Below, in pieces: positions 27,524-41,866 of a DNA stretch of 64,000 nt. The DNA lies in the NCBI RefSeq assembly GCF_003285265.1, contig NZ_CP030239.1:3504131-3568130 (forward strand). Reading direction: 5' to 3'. The notes below the pieces were generated by a model. It saw nothing but the letters and a program-made list of their open reading frames with translations. It did no database searches and had not been told where the DNA came from. Positions within the stretch are counted from its first letter, which is position 1, and the number at the start of each line of letters is the position of its first letter. This DNA is from Paracoccus mutanolyticus. GTDB taxonomy: Bacteria > Pseudomonadota > Alphaproteobacteria > Rhodobacterales > Rhodobacteraceae. A program made the translations under genes and the position numbers.

Positions 27524-27805
27524 CTGTAGCAGTCCTTTTACTGAACCGTTTTCGTGTCCACGGCCGCTGTTCGGTGCAACCGTGAGCATCTCTGCTGGGG
27601 TAGAATTATCCCCAGCCTTGCCCCGCATAAAGGGTGAGCCGGAACGCACGCACAGTCGCAAAATCGTGAAAGCACTGTAGCTTTTTTGCATCGGCGGATT
27701 TTCGACCATGGCGATTTGTGATGAAACCAAATGTCGTTTTCAATTTTTAGGAGGTTTTTAACGAAGTTTCATACTCTAATGGGCAATGTCCAACATCACG
27801 GAACG
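27524..27805. other. AT-rich intergenic region upstream of the DUF481 gene
   Basis: No gene seen. Markedly more AT-rich than the rest of the window. On the minus strand GGATAATTC (about 27605) could serve as a -10 element for the DUF481 gene, giving a leader near 75 bases; the -35 match is poor. Confidence 0.35.
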
Positions 27806-28270
27806 TTAAGGAATCGTAACAGTTTTGTCCCGAACAAGCTTTGCGCAAATTTTAGGCAGGCTATTCTTGCTCGCCCCAAGGCTGCATTGTTGCACGGTGT
27901 CCACAGTTGGATCGTAAATCCTTGTGAAGGGACGGAACCGGAAATCGGCCAGGAACGTTGCCCGGCGATCAGGTGTTTTTCTGCGCCGGATCATGATCGG
28001 CAGCGGCGCGCCCACGGCCCTGCGCAGCCCACGCGGCCTCGAATCCCGGCCTTGGGCCATACGCATCACCGCAATGCCGAACTGGACGCCCGAAAACAGC
28101 AGGATGTGGAATGCCAGCAGCATGGCCACGGCGATGAAGCCGCCCCGGGTCGCCCAGACCAGATGCCGCAGACCCGCGACATCCAGCGCGATCAACAGGC
28201 CGGTGAAGACCGCCCCCAGAAGGGCGCCCCAGGCGATGCTGACGATATACAGGCGGACAAGACGAGGCAT
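27806..28270 (-). CDS. Small two-helix membrane protein of unknown function
   Basis: Starts MPRLVRLYIVSIAWGALLGA and has two clear membrane segments (VSIAWGALLGAVFTGLLIAL and GGFIAVAMLLAFHILLFSG) followed by VQFGIAVMRMAQGRD. The first 90 residues look like a small membrane protein conserved in Rhodobacterales. The C-terminal 60 residues as read (from about RRAVGAPLPIMIRRRK) look unlike a natural tail; a one-base shift near 27980 would end the protein at QKNT. Function unknown. It is downstream of nusB in the same direction. Confidence 0.6.
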   Translation of the reverse strand: MPRLVRLYIVSIAWGALLGAVFTGLLIALDVAGLRHLVWATRGGFIAVAMLLAFHILLFSGVQFGIAVMRMAQGRDSRPRGLRRAVGAPLPIMIRRRKTPDRRATFLADFRFRPFTRIYDPTVDTVQQCSLGASKNSLPKICAKLVRDKTVTIP

Positions 28271-28387
28271 GGCGGCAGCACCGGCGCGGTTGGAACACTT
28301 CGGCACAATAACGCAATGCGGCGCTTTTGGGGAAAGAAAAATCGCGGCGAAGGGCCGCAGGGCCAGGATCGGCCCAGGGGCCGGACG

Positions 28388-28885
28388 TCAGAAGGCGTCC
28401 GGCCGGGCTTCGCGTGCCATGTGGTCCAGCACCGCGTTGACGAACTTGGGTTCGCGGCCTTCGGGGAAGAACGCCTCGGCAATGCGGACATATTCGGTGA
28501 TGACGACGCGCGGCGGCGTATTGCTGGCGACCAGTTCGGCCCCGCCGGCGCGAAACAGCGCCCGCAGCACCGGGTCGATGCGGTCGATCGGCCATTTCGC
28601 GACCAGCGCGCGGTCGGTCGCCTGGTCGATGCGCGACTGCCAGTTCACCGCGTCATCCAGGATGCGGCCGAACAGCGACTCGTCGGCCTCAACCGAAACC
28701 ATGTCGGAATCCTCGTCCTCGCGGCCGATGCGCCACTGGCGGAATTCGCGCAGGACGGTGTCGGCGGACTGGCCGGCGGCCTCCATCTGGAACAGCGCCT
28801 GCACGGCATAGACGCGCGCGGCCGAGGTGCGGGCCTGGCGTTCGGCCCGCTGCTCGGGGGTCCGGTTTTCCCTCGACCCGCTCAT
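28388..28885 (-). CDS. nusB: NusB, transcription antitermination factor
   Basis: Intact 165-residue all-helical RNA-binding protein. Conserved parts are SAARVYAVQALFQME near the start, WPIDRIDPVLRALFRAGGAEL in the middle and VVITEYVRIAEAFFPEGREPKFVNAVLDHMAR at the end. NusB pairs with NusE (S10) on boxA RNA during rRNA transcription. Its start overlaps the ribH stop (ATGA), the usual alphaproteobacterial ribH-nusB arrangement. Confidence 0.96.
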   Translation of the reverse strand: MSGSRENRTPEQRAERQARTSAARVYAVQALFQMEAAGQSADTVLREFRQWRIGREDEDSDMVSVEADESLFGRILDDAVNWQSRIDQATDRALVAKWPIDRIDPVLRALFRAGGAELVASNTPPRVVITEYVRIAEAFFPEGREPKFVNAVLDHMAREARPDAF

Positions 28886-29427
28886 GCGCCGCGCGGCCCG
28901 TCAAGTTCGCCTGCCAGGCGGATGATGTCGGAGCTGACGGCCCCCTCGCCCGCGGTGCGGCTTTCCCAGCGCCGCTTCAGCGCGATCAGGTGCAGCGCGG
29001 CGGCGGCAGCGCCCCCGCCCTTGTTCTGCCCCTCGGGGTCGGCGCGGACGGCGGCCTGTTCGTAGTTCTCGACCGTCAGGATGCCGTTGCCGATGCAATG
29101 GCCCTGCAGCCCCAGCAGGGTGAGTCCGCGCGAGCTGTCGTTGCACACCGTGTCGTAGTGCGTCGTTTCGCCCCGGATCACGCAGCCGATCGCCACGTAA
29201 CCGTCATAAAGCCCGCGCGCGGCGGCCAGCGCAATGGCGGTCGGGACCTCGAGCGCGCCCGGCACCTCGACCAGATCGACGCTGGCGCCCGCCTCGGCGG
29301 CGACGGCGCGCGCGCCCTCGACCATCGCATCGGCGATCGAGCGGTAATAGGGCGCGACGACGACCAGAAGCCGCGCGCCCTCGATGCGGGGCAGCGGCAG
29401 TTGTTGATGTTCGATGCTGGCGGCCAT
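28882..29427 (-). CDS. ribH: RibH, 6,7-dimethyl-8-ribityllumazine synthase
   Basis: Intact 181-residue enzyme that condenses the ribityl-aminopyrimidine with dihydroxybutanone phosphate. Motifs: VPGALEVPTAIALAA (substrate loop), YVAIGCVIRGETTHYDTV (active-site His) and LTLLGLQGHCIGNGILTVE. It follows ribBA by three bases and overlaps nusB. The C-terminus is a little longer than the core fold. Confidence 0.96.
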   Translation of the reverse strand: MAASIEHQQLPLPRIEGARLLVVVAPYYRSIADAMVEGARAVAAEAGASVDLVEVPGALEVPTAIALAAARGLYDGYVAIGCVIRGETTHYDTVCNDSSRGLTLLGLQGHCIGNGILTVENYEQAAVRADPEGQNKGGGAAAAALHLIALKRRWESRTAGEGAVSSDIIRLAGELDGPRGA

Positions 29428-29430
29428 GTC

Positions 29431-30547
29431 TTACCCTTTGGGAATCGGACGGGTGGAATGGATCGAAAGCCCGTAGGCGTCAAGCCCGACGATCTTGACC
29501 GGGGCGGAGTTGGTCAGCAGCGCAAGCTCGGACAGGCCCAGGGCGGACAGGATCTGCGCGCCAAGCCCGTACTGGCGCAGCACATGGGGCGACACCTCGC
29601 CCTGCACCGGCAGGCGCTTTTCCAGGTCGCGGAACAGCACGACGACGCCGCGCCCCTCCTCCTCGATCAGGCGCATGGCCTGGGACAGTTCGCCCGCATC
29701 CTCGCGGCCGATGCCCAGCACGTCGTGCAGCGGGTCCAGCGCGTGCATCCGCACCAGGACCGGACCCGGGGCGGTCAGGTCGCCCTTGGTCAGCACGATA
29801 TGTTCCGCGCCCGAGGTCTCGTCGGCAAAGACCCGCATCATCCAGTCGCCGCCATGGATCGAATGGACCGCGCGCTGCGCGCGCTCGGCGATCAGGTTGT
29901 CGTGGCGGCGGCGATAGGCGATCAGATCGCTGATCGTCCCGATCTTCAGCCCGTGGCAGCTGCGCGAAGCCAACCAGGTCCGGCAGGCGCGCCATGGTCC
30001 CGTCGTCGTTCATGATCTCGCAGATCACGCCCGCGGGGACAGGCCGGCCAGGCGCGCCACGTCCACCGCCGCCTCGGTATGGCCGGCGCGAACCAGCACG
30101 CCCCCGTCCCGGGCGCGCAGCGGGAACACATGGCCCGGCGTCGCGATGTCGGCCGCGCCCTTGGTCGGGTCGATGGCCACGGCGATGGTATGGGCCCGGT
30201 CATGGGCCGAGATGCCGGTGGTGACGCCCTCGCGCGCCTCGATCGACATGGTAAAGGCGGTTTCGTGCCGGCTGGAGTTCCTGGGGCTCATCAGCGGCAG
30301 GCCCAGCGGCGCGATCCGGGCGCCCGGCAGCGCAAGGCAGATCAGCCCGCGGCCATGAGCGGCCATGAAGTTGATCGCCTCGCGCGTGGCCATTCGGCCG
30401 CAATCACCAGATCGCCCTCGTTTTCGCGATCCTCATCATCGACAAGGATAAACATCCGGCCTTGCGAGCCTCGTTGATGATCTCCTCGGTCTTCGAGATC
30501 ACGTCCGCCCAGTCGCGCTCGACGGGTCCGGGTTTTTCATAGTGCAT
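29431..30547 (-). CDS. ribB: RibBA, 3,4-dihydroxy-2-butanone-4-phosphate synthase with GTP-cyclohydrolase-II-like domain (frameshifted)
   Basis: The start at 30547 ([22 protein letters not shown]) has GGAG upstream. RibB motifs are [12 protein letters not shown] (acidic metal loop), [38 protein letters not shown] and [28 protein letters not shown]. The second half resembles RibA ([42 protein letters not shown]) but lacks a clear Zn CxxC...C set, so it may not be an active cyclohydrolase, as in many alphaproteobacteria. Frames change near 30455, 30393, 30025 and 29960; at 30393 restoring one A (GAATGG to GAAATGG) gives the family sequence. Confidence 0.9.
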
Positions 30548-30708
30548 CCGCCGCTCCATGCGTCCTTAGCGCGGGCGGGGCGGCGTCCGCCCGACCACCC
30601 GCATCGTCCTGTCCGGCCCGGCAGGGCCTGTTGCCGGGTCTGCACCGCACGGGCCCCGCGCGCAAGCCCCGATGCGCGCGCCCATGCGTCAAGGGGCCGG
30701 CATCCTTG

Positions 30709-31302
30709 TCACAATCCGCCCGCCAGCCGCGCGACATAGCGCGCCAGCGTGTCGATCTCCAGGTTGACGGCATCGCCCACCCGCGCCTCGCCCCAGGTCG
30801 TCACGGTCTGGGTGTGGGGGATGAGGTTCACGCCAAACCGCGCGCCCTCGACCTCGTTCACGGTCAGCGAGGTGCCATTCAGCGCGACCGAGCCCTTTTC
30901 GGCAATGAACCGCGCCAGCCCCTCGGGCGCGCGGAAGGTGACGCGCGTGCTGCCGCCTTCGTCGTGCATCTCCTCGATCACCGCGGTGCCGTCCACATGG
31001 CCCGACACGATGTGCCCGCCCAGTTCGTCGCCGACGCGCAGCGCGCGTTCCAGGTTCAGCCGCTTGCCGGGCGCCCAGCCGTTCGCGCCGATGTTGGTTT
31101 TGGACAGGGTCTCGGCCGAGATGTCGACCTCGAACCAGTCCGCGCCCTTTTCCACCACCGTCAGGCAGACCCCGTCGCAGGCGATCGAGGCGCCCAGGTC
31201 CACCCCCGCCATGTCGTAGTGGCAGGCGATGCGCGCGCGCATGTCGCCCCGCATCTCGACCTGGCTGACATTGCCGATATCGGTGATGATCCCGGTGAAC
31301 AT
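30709..31302 (-). CDS. ribE: RibE, riboflavin synthase alpha chain
   Basis: Intact 197-residue enzyme made of two lumazine-binding barrels. It opens MFTGIITDIGNV. Repeat 1 has GASIACDGVCLTVVE and FEVDISAETLSKTN; repeat 2 has GGHIVSGHVDGTAVI and GSVALNGTSLTVNEV. It dismutates two lumazines to riboflavin. 160 bases separate it from ribBA; no FMN riboswitch is recognisable there. Confidence 0.96.
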   Translation of the reverse strand: MFTGIITDIGNVSQVEMRGDMRARIACHYDMAGVDLGASIACDGVCLTVVEKGADWFEVDISAETLSKTNIGANGWAPGKRLNLERALRVGDELGGHIVSGHVDGTAVIEEMHDEGGSTRVTFRAPEGLARFIAEKGSVALNGTSLTVNEVEGARFGVNLIPHTQTVTTWGEARVGDAVNLEIDTLARYVARLAGGL

Positions 31303-31485
31303 GGCCGCTCCGCTTTCGTCAATCCTGCGCGCAGACCTAGAGCCTCGGCGTCCGCTCTTCAAGCAATCCTTGATAATTTGCCGGGAAAGGGCGTGACACC
31401 CCGGCGCGATTCGTGCATCAGTCGGTCGTTCCGGCATTAACCGGCTGTTCCGTGATCGGTCCCCTCAGGTTTTTTCATTCCGGCT

Positions 31486-32850
31486 TTGGCGGCCATCTCC
31501 GTGGAAAAAGACGTTGTGAATGTGCTGACCCCGACCATGATGCCGCCCTTCGATCTTGCGGCGCGACCGGCCGAGCAGCGGGTCTTTCTGATGCTGCAGG
31601 GGCCGCACGGCCCGTTCTTTGACCGCCTGGCGCGGCTGTTGCGCGCGGCGGGCGCCACCGTCTGGCGCGCCGGCTTCAACGCCGGGGACGAATTCTTCTG
31701 GAAGGACGCCGCCCATTTCATTCGCCACACCGGCACGCCCGAGGAATGGCCCGCCCATCTTGAACGGCTGATCGCCGAAAAGGGCATCACCGACCTCGTG
31801 CTTTACGGCGACGTGCGCCCGATCCACGCCGCCGCCCGCGCCGCCAGCCTGCGCCACGGCCTGGTGCTGCATGTGTTCGAGGAAGGCTATCTGCGGCCGT
31901 TCTGGATCACCTACGAACGCGGCGGCTCGAACGGCAATTCGGCGCTGATGGGGATCGCGCTGCGCGAGATGCGCAACGCCCTGCGCGGCCGCATGGGAGA
32001 GTTGACGCGCCCTCCCGCGCGCTGGGGCGACATGCGCCAGCACAAGTTCTATGGTGCGCTTTATCATTTCTTCGTCCTGATCGCCAACTGGCGCTACAAG
32101 GGATACCGCACCCATCGCCAGATCGGCGTCTTTCGCGAATTCCGGCTGAACCTGCGCCGCCTGCTGCTGACCCCCGTCGACATGATCGCCCAGCACCGCG
32201 AGGCCGAGGCCGTGCGCCGCGGCGGCTTTCCCTATGTGCTGGTGCCGATGCAGCTGGAACACGATTCCAACTTCGTCGCCCATTCGCCCTATGGCACCAT
32301 GTCCGAGTTCACCGACGAGGTGATCGCCGAATTCGCCCGCTCGGCGCCCCGCCACCATCATGTCGTCTTCAAGGCCCATCCGCTGGAGGACGGGCGCGGC
32401 GGCATCCGCCAGGCCGTGCAGCGCAAGGCCCAGGACCTGGGAATCGCGGACCGGGTGCATTTCGTGCGCGGCGGCAAGCTGGCGCGGCTGCTGAACCAGG
32501 CGCGCGCGGTGGTCACGGTGAACTCGACCTCGGCCCAGCAGGCGCTGTGGCGCGGGCTGCCGGTCAAGGCCATGGGGCGGGCGGTGTTCGACAAGCCGGG
32601 TCTGGTCTCGCATCAAAGCCTGGCCGATTTCCTGGCCGAGCCCGAGCCGCCGAACCCCTATACCTATCGCCGGTATCGCGATTTCCTGCTGGAAAGCAGC
32701 CAGGTGCCGGGGGGGTTCTATTCCGAGCGTTCGCGCGCCCATGCGCTGCGCATCGTCGTCGACATGATGCTGGCGCCCGAGGATCCCTATCAGGCCCTTC
32801 TGGCCGGACGTGGGAAATATCGGCAACAGTTGGACACCTATACGGAATGA
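31486..32850 (+). CDS. kpsS: KpsS-family capsule polysaccharide (beta-Kdo) transferase
   Basis: Intact 454-residue protein of the capsule-synthesis family shared by KpsS and LipB. It shows VFLMLQGPHGPFFDRLARLLR near the start, DLVLYGDVRPIH, the conserved VFEEGYLRPFWIT (E-x-G-Y-x-R-P) and, near the end, HHVVFKAHPLEDG and VVTVNSTSAQQALWRGLPVKAMG. In the E. coli paradigm KpsS adds the first beta-Kdo to phosphatidylglycerol for ABC-dependent capsules. The start is uncertain: TTG 31486, GTG 31501 or GTG 31516. It is divergent from ribE and heads a three-gene capsule unit. Confidence 0.88.
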   Translation: MAAISVEKDVVNVLTPTMMPPFDLAARPAEQRVFLMLQGPHGPFFDRLARLLRAAGATVWRAGFNAGDEFFWKDAAHFIRHTGTPEEWPAHLERLIAEKGITDLVLYGDVRPIHAAARAASLRHGLVLHVFEEGYLRPFWITYERGGSNGNSALMGIALREMRNALRGRMGELTRPPARWGDMRQHKFYGALYHFFVLIANWRYKGYRTHRQIGVFREFRLNLRRLLLTPVDMIAQHREAEAVRRGGFPYVLVPMQLEHDSNFVAHSPYGTMSEFTDEVIAEFARSAPRHHHVVFKAHPLEDGRGGIRQAVQRKAQDLGIADRVHFVRGGKLARLLNQARAVVTVNSTSAQQALWRGLPVKAMGRAVFDKPGLVSHQSLADFLAEPEPPNPYTYRRYRDFLLESSQVPGGFYSERSRAHALRIVVDMMLAPEDPYQALLAGRGKYRQQLDTYTE

Positions 32851-32952
32851 CAACTGGCGCAGTTATGGAAAACTCAAGAAAGCTGGGATAGTGTGCCCGA
32901 AAACGCGGCGCCAACAAGCCGGATTCGGACGAAAGTGACAGGAGTAAGAAGT

Positions 32953-34131
32953 TTGACCGCAACCAGTTTCTCGCGCCGCGGCGCGGTTATGACGACCGCG
33001 GCACGCCGTTCGCTGGCGATCCGCGCAAGCCGGATCGCCGTGATGGGTGCCGTCATGCTGCTGACAGCCTGCGGTCTGCCCCGCTCGGGCCCGACACGGG
33101 GTGAAATCTTCAAGGGTTCGGTCGCCAACGGGGGCAGCACCCATGTCGTCACGGTGGACGACCGGGTGAACCGGGCGGCGAACTTCTCGCCCGCCTATGG
33201 CTTCGGATCCGACTTCAAGAACGCCGGCCAGGTCGGCGCGGACGAAGTGCGGCCGGGCGACGTCCTGGGCCTGTCGATCTGGGAAAACGTCGATGACGGG
33301 CTGCTGGCCTCGATGGGGACCAGTTCGACCCAGCTTCAGCAGTTGCAGGTGGACAGCCAGGGCTATATCTTCGTGCCCTATGCCGGCCGCGTCCGCGCCG
33401 CGGGCAACACCCCCGACGAACTGCGCCGCATCATCACGCAGAAGCTGGAAACCCAGACCCCGGACCCGCAGGTCATGGTGACGCGCGTGGCCGGCGACGG
33501 CGCGACCGTCTCGGTCATGGGCAAGGTCAACGGCCAGGGCGTCTTCCCGATCGAACGGCCGACCCGCACGCTGTCGGCCATGCTGTCGCGCGCCGGCGGC
33601 GTCAGCATCGAACCCGAGGTCGCGGTGGTCACGGTCAAACGCGGCAACACCTCGGGCCGCGTCTGGTTGCGCGACCTTTACTCCAGCTCGCGCAACGACA
33701 TCGCGCTGCGCCCCGGCGACATCATCCTGGTCGAAGAGGACGAGCGCAACTTCACCGCTCTGGGCGCGCTGGGCGGGCAGACCAAGGTTCCGCTGGGCAA
33801 TGACGAGGTCAACGCCATCGAGGCCGTGGCCATGGTCGGCGGCCTGTCGACCACGCTGGCCGACCCCAAGGGCGTCTTCGTCCTGCGCGAGGAGCCGCAG
33901 TCGGTCGCCCGCGCCGTGCTGGGCCGCAACGACATCTACGGCGACCAGCGCGTCGCCTATGTGCTGGACCTGACCCGGCCGGACGGGATGTTCCTGGCCC
34001 GCGACTTCGTCATCCGCGACGGCGATACCGTCTACGTCACCGAAGCGCCCTTCGTGCAGTGGCAGAAAACGCTGAGCGCGATCCTGACGCCCGCCTCGCA
34101 GATCGGCTCGACCAGCCGCTCGTTCGAGTAG
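32953..34131 (+). CDS. OPX-family polysaccharide export lipoprotein (Wza/KpsD-like)
   Basis: Start TTG 32953 is chosen for AGGAG eight bases before it; ATG 32989 is an alternative. The signal ends in the lipobox LLTAC. The Poly_export domain follows (VRPGDVLGLSIWENVDDG, then QVDSQGYIFVPYAGRVRAAG) and two SLBB-type repeats (VSVMGKVNGQGVFPI and NDIALRPGDIILVEE). It would form the outer-membrane or periplasmic conduit for the Kdo-linked capsule made by the flanking KpsS and KpsC. About 392 residues. Confidence 0.9.
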   Translation: MTATSFSRRGAVMTTAARRSLAIRASRIAVMGAVMLLTACGLPRSGPTRGEIFKGSVANGGSTHVVTVDDRVNRAANFSPAYGFGSDFKNAGQVGADEVRPGDVLGLSIWENVDDGLLASMGTSSTQLQQLQVDSQGYIFVPYAGRVRAAGNTPDELRRIITQKLETQTPDPQVMVTRVAGDGATVSVMGKVNGQGVFPIERPTRTLSAMLSRAGGVSIEPEVAVVTVKRGNTSGRVWLRDLYSSSRNDIALRPGDIILVEEDERNFTALGALGGQTKVPLGNDEVNAIEAVAMVGGLSTTLADPKGVFVLREEPQSVARAVLGRNDIYGDQRVAYVLDLTRPDGMFLARDFVIRDGDTVYVTEAPFVQWQKTLSAILTPASQIGSTSRSFE

Positions 34132-34135
34132 CGGG

Positions 34136-36113
<1,978 letters not shown>

Positions 36114-36149
36114 GGAAGCCGGGCCTTTGGCAAGCGGGTCAAAGCGCCG

Positions 36150-37148
36150 TCACTCGGCCCGCAGCCAGCGGTGCATCAGGTCGGGGCCGATGGGGCGCGT
36201 CTCGACCAGGCGAAAGCGCGGCGCATCGGCCAGCCGCGCCAGCGCCAGCGGACCCGTCGCCGCCCGCCCGTCGCCGCCCAGCACCACCCCGGCCGTATAG
36301 CCGACCAACTGGTCCACCAGCCCGGCGCGCAGCAGGCCGGCCGCCAGGATGCCGCCGCCTTCGCAGAGCACCCGGGTCAGCCCGCGCGCGCCGAGGTCTG
36401 CCATGACCGCCGCGGGATCGCCCGCAAGCTGCCACAGCGGACCGTGTTCGGCGCCTTCTGGCGGCAGGTCCGGCAGGGGGCCCGAGGATACCACCACCCG
36501 CACTGGCTGGCGCACCCGGCCCATGCCGCGCACGTTCAGGCCTGGGCGATCGGCCCGCGCCGTACCGCCGCCGACCATCACCGCGTCATGGGTCAGGCGC
36601 AGGCCGTGGACATGGCGCCGTGCGGCGGGCGCGGTGATCCACTGGCTTTCGCCTAGCGCCGTGGCGATGCGCCCGTCGAAGCTGGTCGCAAGCTTCAGCG
36701 TCAGCATCGGCCGGCCCAGCGTCACCCGCGTCAGGAAACCCCGCTGGGCCTCGCGCGCCGCAGCCTCGCGCACGCCTTCGGTCACGGCGATGCCGGCGGC
36801 GCGCAGCATGGCGTGGCCACGCCCCGACACGCGCGGATCGGGATCGGTCAGCGCGGTCACAACGCGGGCGACGCCGGAACGGATCAGCGCCTCGGCGCAG
36901 GGCGGGGTCTTGCCGTGATGGGCGCAGGGCTCCAGCGTGACATAGGCGGTGGCGCCCCGCGCGGCCTCGCCCGCCTGGGCCAGGGCGCGGACCTCGGCAT
37001 GGGGGCGGCCGCCGGGCTGGGTCCAGCCGCGCCCGACGACGCGGCCATCGCGCACCAGCACGCAGCCCACGGCCGGGTTGGGCCAGGTGTTGCCCAGGCC
37101 ACGCCGCGCCAGCGCCAGCGCATGGTCCATGTGGCGCGTATCGCTCAC
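36150..37148 (-). CDS. ribD: RibD, bifunctional deaminase/reductase of riboflavin synthesis
   Basis: Intact 332-residue enzyme. The N-terminal deaminase has the zinc motif HAEVRALAQ and [11 protein letters not shown]. The C-terminal NADPH reductase has [34 protein letters not shown] and [20 protein letters not shown]. It catalyses two consecutive steps on the pyrimidine intermediate. It overlaps nrdR by four bases. The usual downstream partner ribE is separated from it by the capsule genes, which lie on the opposite strand. Confidence 0.96.
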   Translation of the reverse strand: MSDTRHMDHALALARRGLGNTWPNPAVGCVLVRDGRVVGRGWTQPGGRPHAEVRALAQAGEAARGATAYVTLEPCAHHGKTPPCAEALIRSGVARVVTALTDPDPRVSGRGHAMLRAAGIAVTEGVREAAAREAQRGFLTRVTLGRPMLTLKLATSFDGRIATALGESQWITAPAARRHVHGLRLTHDAVMVGGGTARADRPGLNVRGMGRVRQPVRVVVSSGPLPDLPPEGAEHGPLWQLAGDPAAVMADLGARGLTRVLCEGGGILAAGLLRAGLVDQLVGYTAGVVLGGDGRAATGPLALARLADAPRFRLVETRPIGPDLMHRWLRAE

Positions 37149-37608
37149 TCTTCGACGGTGCCGGGGCGCAGTTCGCTGACGAACTTGTCGAAATCGTCAG
37201 CCGCCTGGAAGTTCTTGTAGACGCTGGCGAAGCGGACATAGGCCACGGTGTCGATGCGGGCCAGCGTCTCCATCACGATCTCGCCGATGACCTTGGACGG
37301 AATGTCCGTGTCGCCCAGGCTTTCCAGCCGGCGCACGATGCCGGAAATCATCTGGTCGATGCGTTCGGGGTCGATGGGGCGTTTCTGCATGGCGATGCGG
37401 ATCGAGCGTTCCAGCTTGGCGCGGTCGAAATCCTCACGCCGGCCGCTGGTCTTGACCACCACCAGGTCGCGCAGCTGCACCGTTCATAGGTGGTGAAGCG
37501 CCCGCCGCAGGCCGGGCAGAACCGCCGCCGCCGGATCGCCACATTGTCCTCGGCCGGACGCGAGTCCTTGACCTGGGTATCGACATTTCCGCAGAACGGA
37601 CAGCGCAT
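37145..37608 (-). CDS. nrdR: NrdR, ribonucleotide-reductase repressor (one frameshift)
   Basis: About 154 residues. The zinc ribbon reads [17 protein letters not shown] ... [14 protein letters not shown] and is followed by the ATP-cone ([20 protein letters not shown]). The frame slips at 37483: CGGTGCAGCTG would give R-V-Q-L-R-D if one more G were present. NrdR binds paired NrdR boxes before nrd genes and senses ATP/dATP. nrdR-ribD is a standard alphaproteobacterial pair. Confidence 0.94.
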
Positions 37609-37647
37609 CCCTTGACCCTTTGCAAGCCTGAACCCCCGCCACTATAG

Positions 37648-40456
<2,809 letters not shown>

Positions 40457-40471
40457 GGGTGGCTCCGGGTT

Positions 40472-41011
40472 CTATTGCAGGGGCTTGGAATATTTTGTCT
40501 CAAGCACGATCAGGCCGCGCAGGGCGGCGATGCGCTTGATCAGCTCGGACAGGCCCTGCAGCGTCAGCAGGCCGAAACCCACCGGCAGCAGCAGCTTGGC
40601 CGGCCAGCGCACCAGGCCGCCGGAATTCGACGACATCTCGTGGATGCGCCAGGACGACACGAAGATCGGCCAACTGAGCCAGGCGGCATAGGCGGCAAAG
40701 GGCAGCAGCAGGAAGATCAGCCCGAACAGGTCGATCCACAGCCGCGCCCGGTCCGAGACAGCGCCATAGATCAGGTCCACGCGGACGTGTTCGTTGCGGT
40801 AAAGCGCCGCCGCCGCGCCCAGCAGCACGATGGCGCCGAACAGATACCACTGCACCTCGAGCCAGGCGTTCGACGAGGTGTTGAACAGCTTGCGCACGAT
40901 GGCGTTGCCCGCGCTGATCAGCACGGCGGCCAGCACCAGCCAGCTGACGCAGCGGCCGATGAACAGATTGACGCGGTCGATGCCCCGCGACAGGCCCAGC
41001 AGGGCACCCAT
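40472..41011 (-). CDS. dctQ: DctQ, small membrane subunit of a TRAP transporter
   Basis: Intact 179-residue protein with four membrane helices and the family pattern VRKLFNTSSNAWLEVQWYLFGAIVLLGAAAALYRNEHVRVDLIYG (here cited by its position, residues 38-82). Longer cytoplasmic ends than average. It starts 15 bases upstream of dctM and is transcribed with it. No ribosome-site oddity. Confidence 0.92.
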   Translation of the reverse strand: MGALLGLSRGIDRVNLFIGRCVSWLVLAAVLISAGNAIVRKLFNTSSNAWLEVQWYLFGAIVLLGAAAALYRNEHVRVDLIYGAVSDRARLWIDLFGLIFLLLPFAAYAAWLSWPIFVSSWRIHEMSSNSGGLVRWPAKLLLPVGFGLLTLQGLSELIKRIAALRGLIVLETKYSKPLQ

Positions 41012-41122
41012 GTCGAAACCTCCCCTTGATGCGGCCCCTCCTCGGTGCCGGCGCGCCGGTTGATCCGGTCGTCACCGGATTTGTATGAGTGAAGGGAAAA
41101 TACCGGTCAAGCGCCGCCCGGT

Positions 41123-41866
41123 TTACGTCGCGGCAAGCGCCAGCAGGGCGGCGATCTCTCCGACCTGCTGGACGGCGCCGAGGACATCGCCGGTCTGCCC
41201 GCCCAGGCGCCGCGGGCCAGCCGCGCCAGCGCGTATTGCGCCAGCCCGCAGGCGAGAAGCGCGGGCAGGACCCCGCCCGCCGGGACCAGCGCCAAGGCCG
41301 CGATCAGCAGTCCCACCGCCACCGCCGCGCCGGTGGGGCGCCCGGCGCCGCGCCCCAGCCCGCGGGCCGGGCGGGTGGCAGAAAGGCCAGCGCCGCGGCC
41401 AGCCCGCGCGCGAGCAGGGCCGCCGCCCCGATCAGCGCCAGCCGCCCTGCCCCGGCGCCAGCGCCGCAAGCGCGGCGGCGCGCAGGCCCAGCGACAGAAG
41501 CAGCGCGATGGTGCCGTAGCTGCCGATGCGGCTGTCGCGCATGATCCCAACGCGCGGGCGCGGTCGCGGGCCCGCAGCCATCGGCGAAATCGGCCAGCCC
41601 GTCCTCGGCAGCGCGCCGGTCAGGGCCATGCCCGCCGCCAGGGCCAGCAAGGCGCAGGCCAGCGGCGGCAGGCCCAGCCCCGCGGCCAGCGCCAGGACCA
41701 GCCCCGCGCCCGCGCCCACGACCACGCCGACCAGCGGAAAGGCCCAGGCGGCGGCGGCCAGAGGCGGGGGCGTTTCTGGCAGCCAGCGCCCGACGGGCAG
41801 CCGCGTCAGCCAGACCAGCGCGGTCGCCGCCTGGACGATAGGGTCAGCCAATCCCCGCCTCGGCAA
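41123..41866 (-). CDS. cobS: CobS, adenosylcobinamide-GDP ribazoletransferase (several frameshifts)
   Basis: Membrane enzyme that joins alpha-ribazole to adenosylcobinamide-GDP in the last step of cobalamin assembly. The first part reads ALVWLTRLPVGRWLP and GIMRDSRIGSYGTIALLLS; the expected DGLADFADG loop is distorted by an indel near 41590. Later frames give VGLLIAALALVPAGGVLPAL and finally DVLGAVQQVGEIAALLALAA, ending at 41123. The start is probably a TTG (41866 or 41850) overlapping cobT. About 247 residues after repair, the usual length. Confidence 0.85.

Noticed and set aside
30548..30708. Possible FMN riboswitch before ribBA
   Set aside because: The conserved RFN-element blocks are not recognisable here or before ribE.
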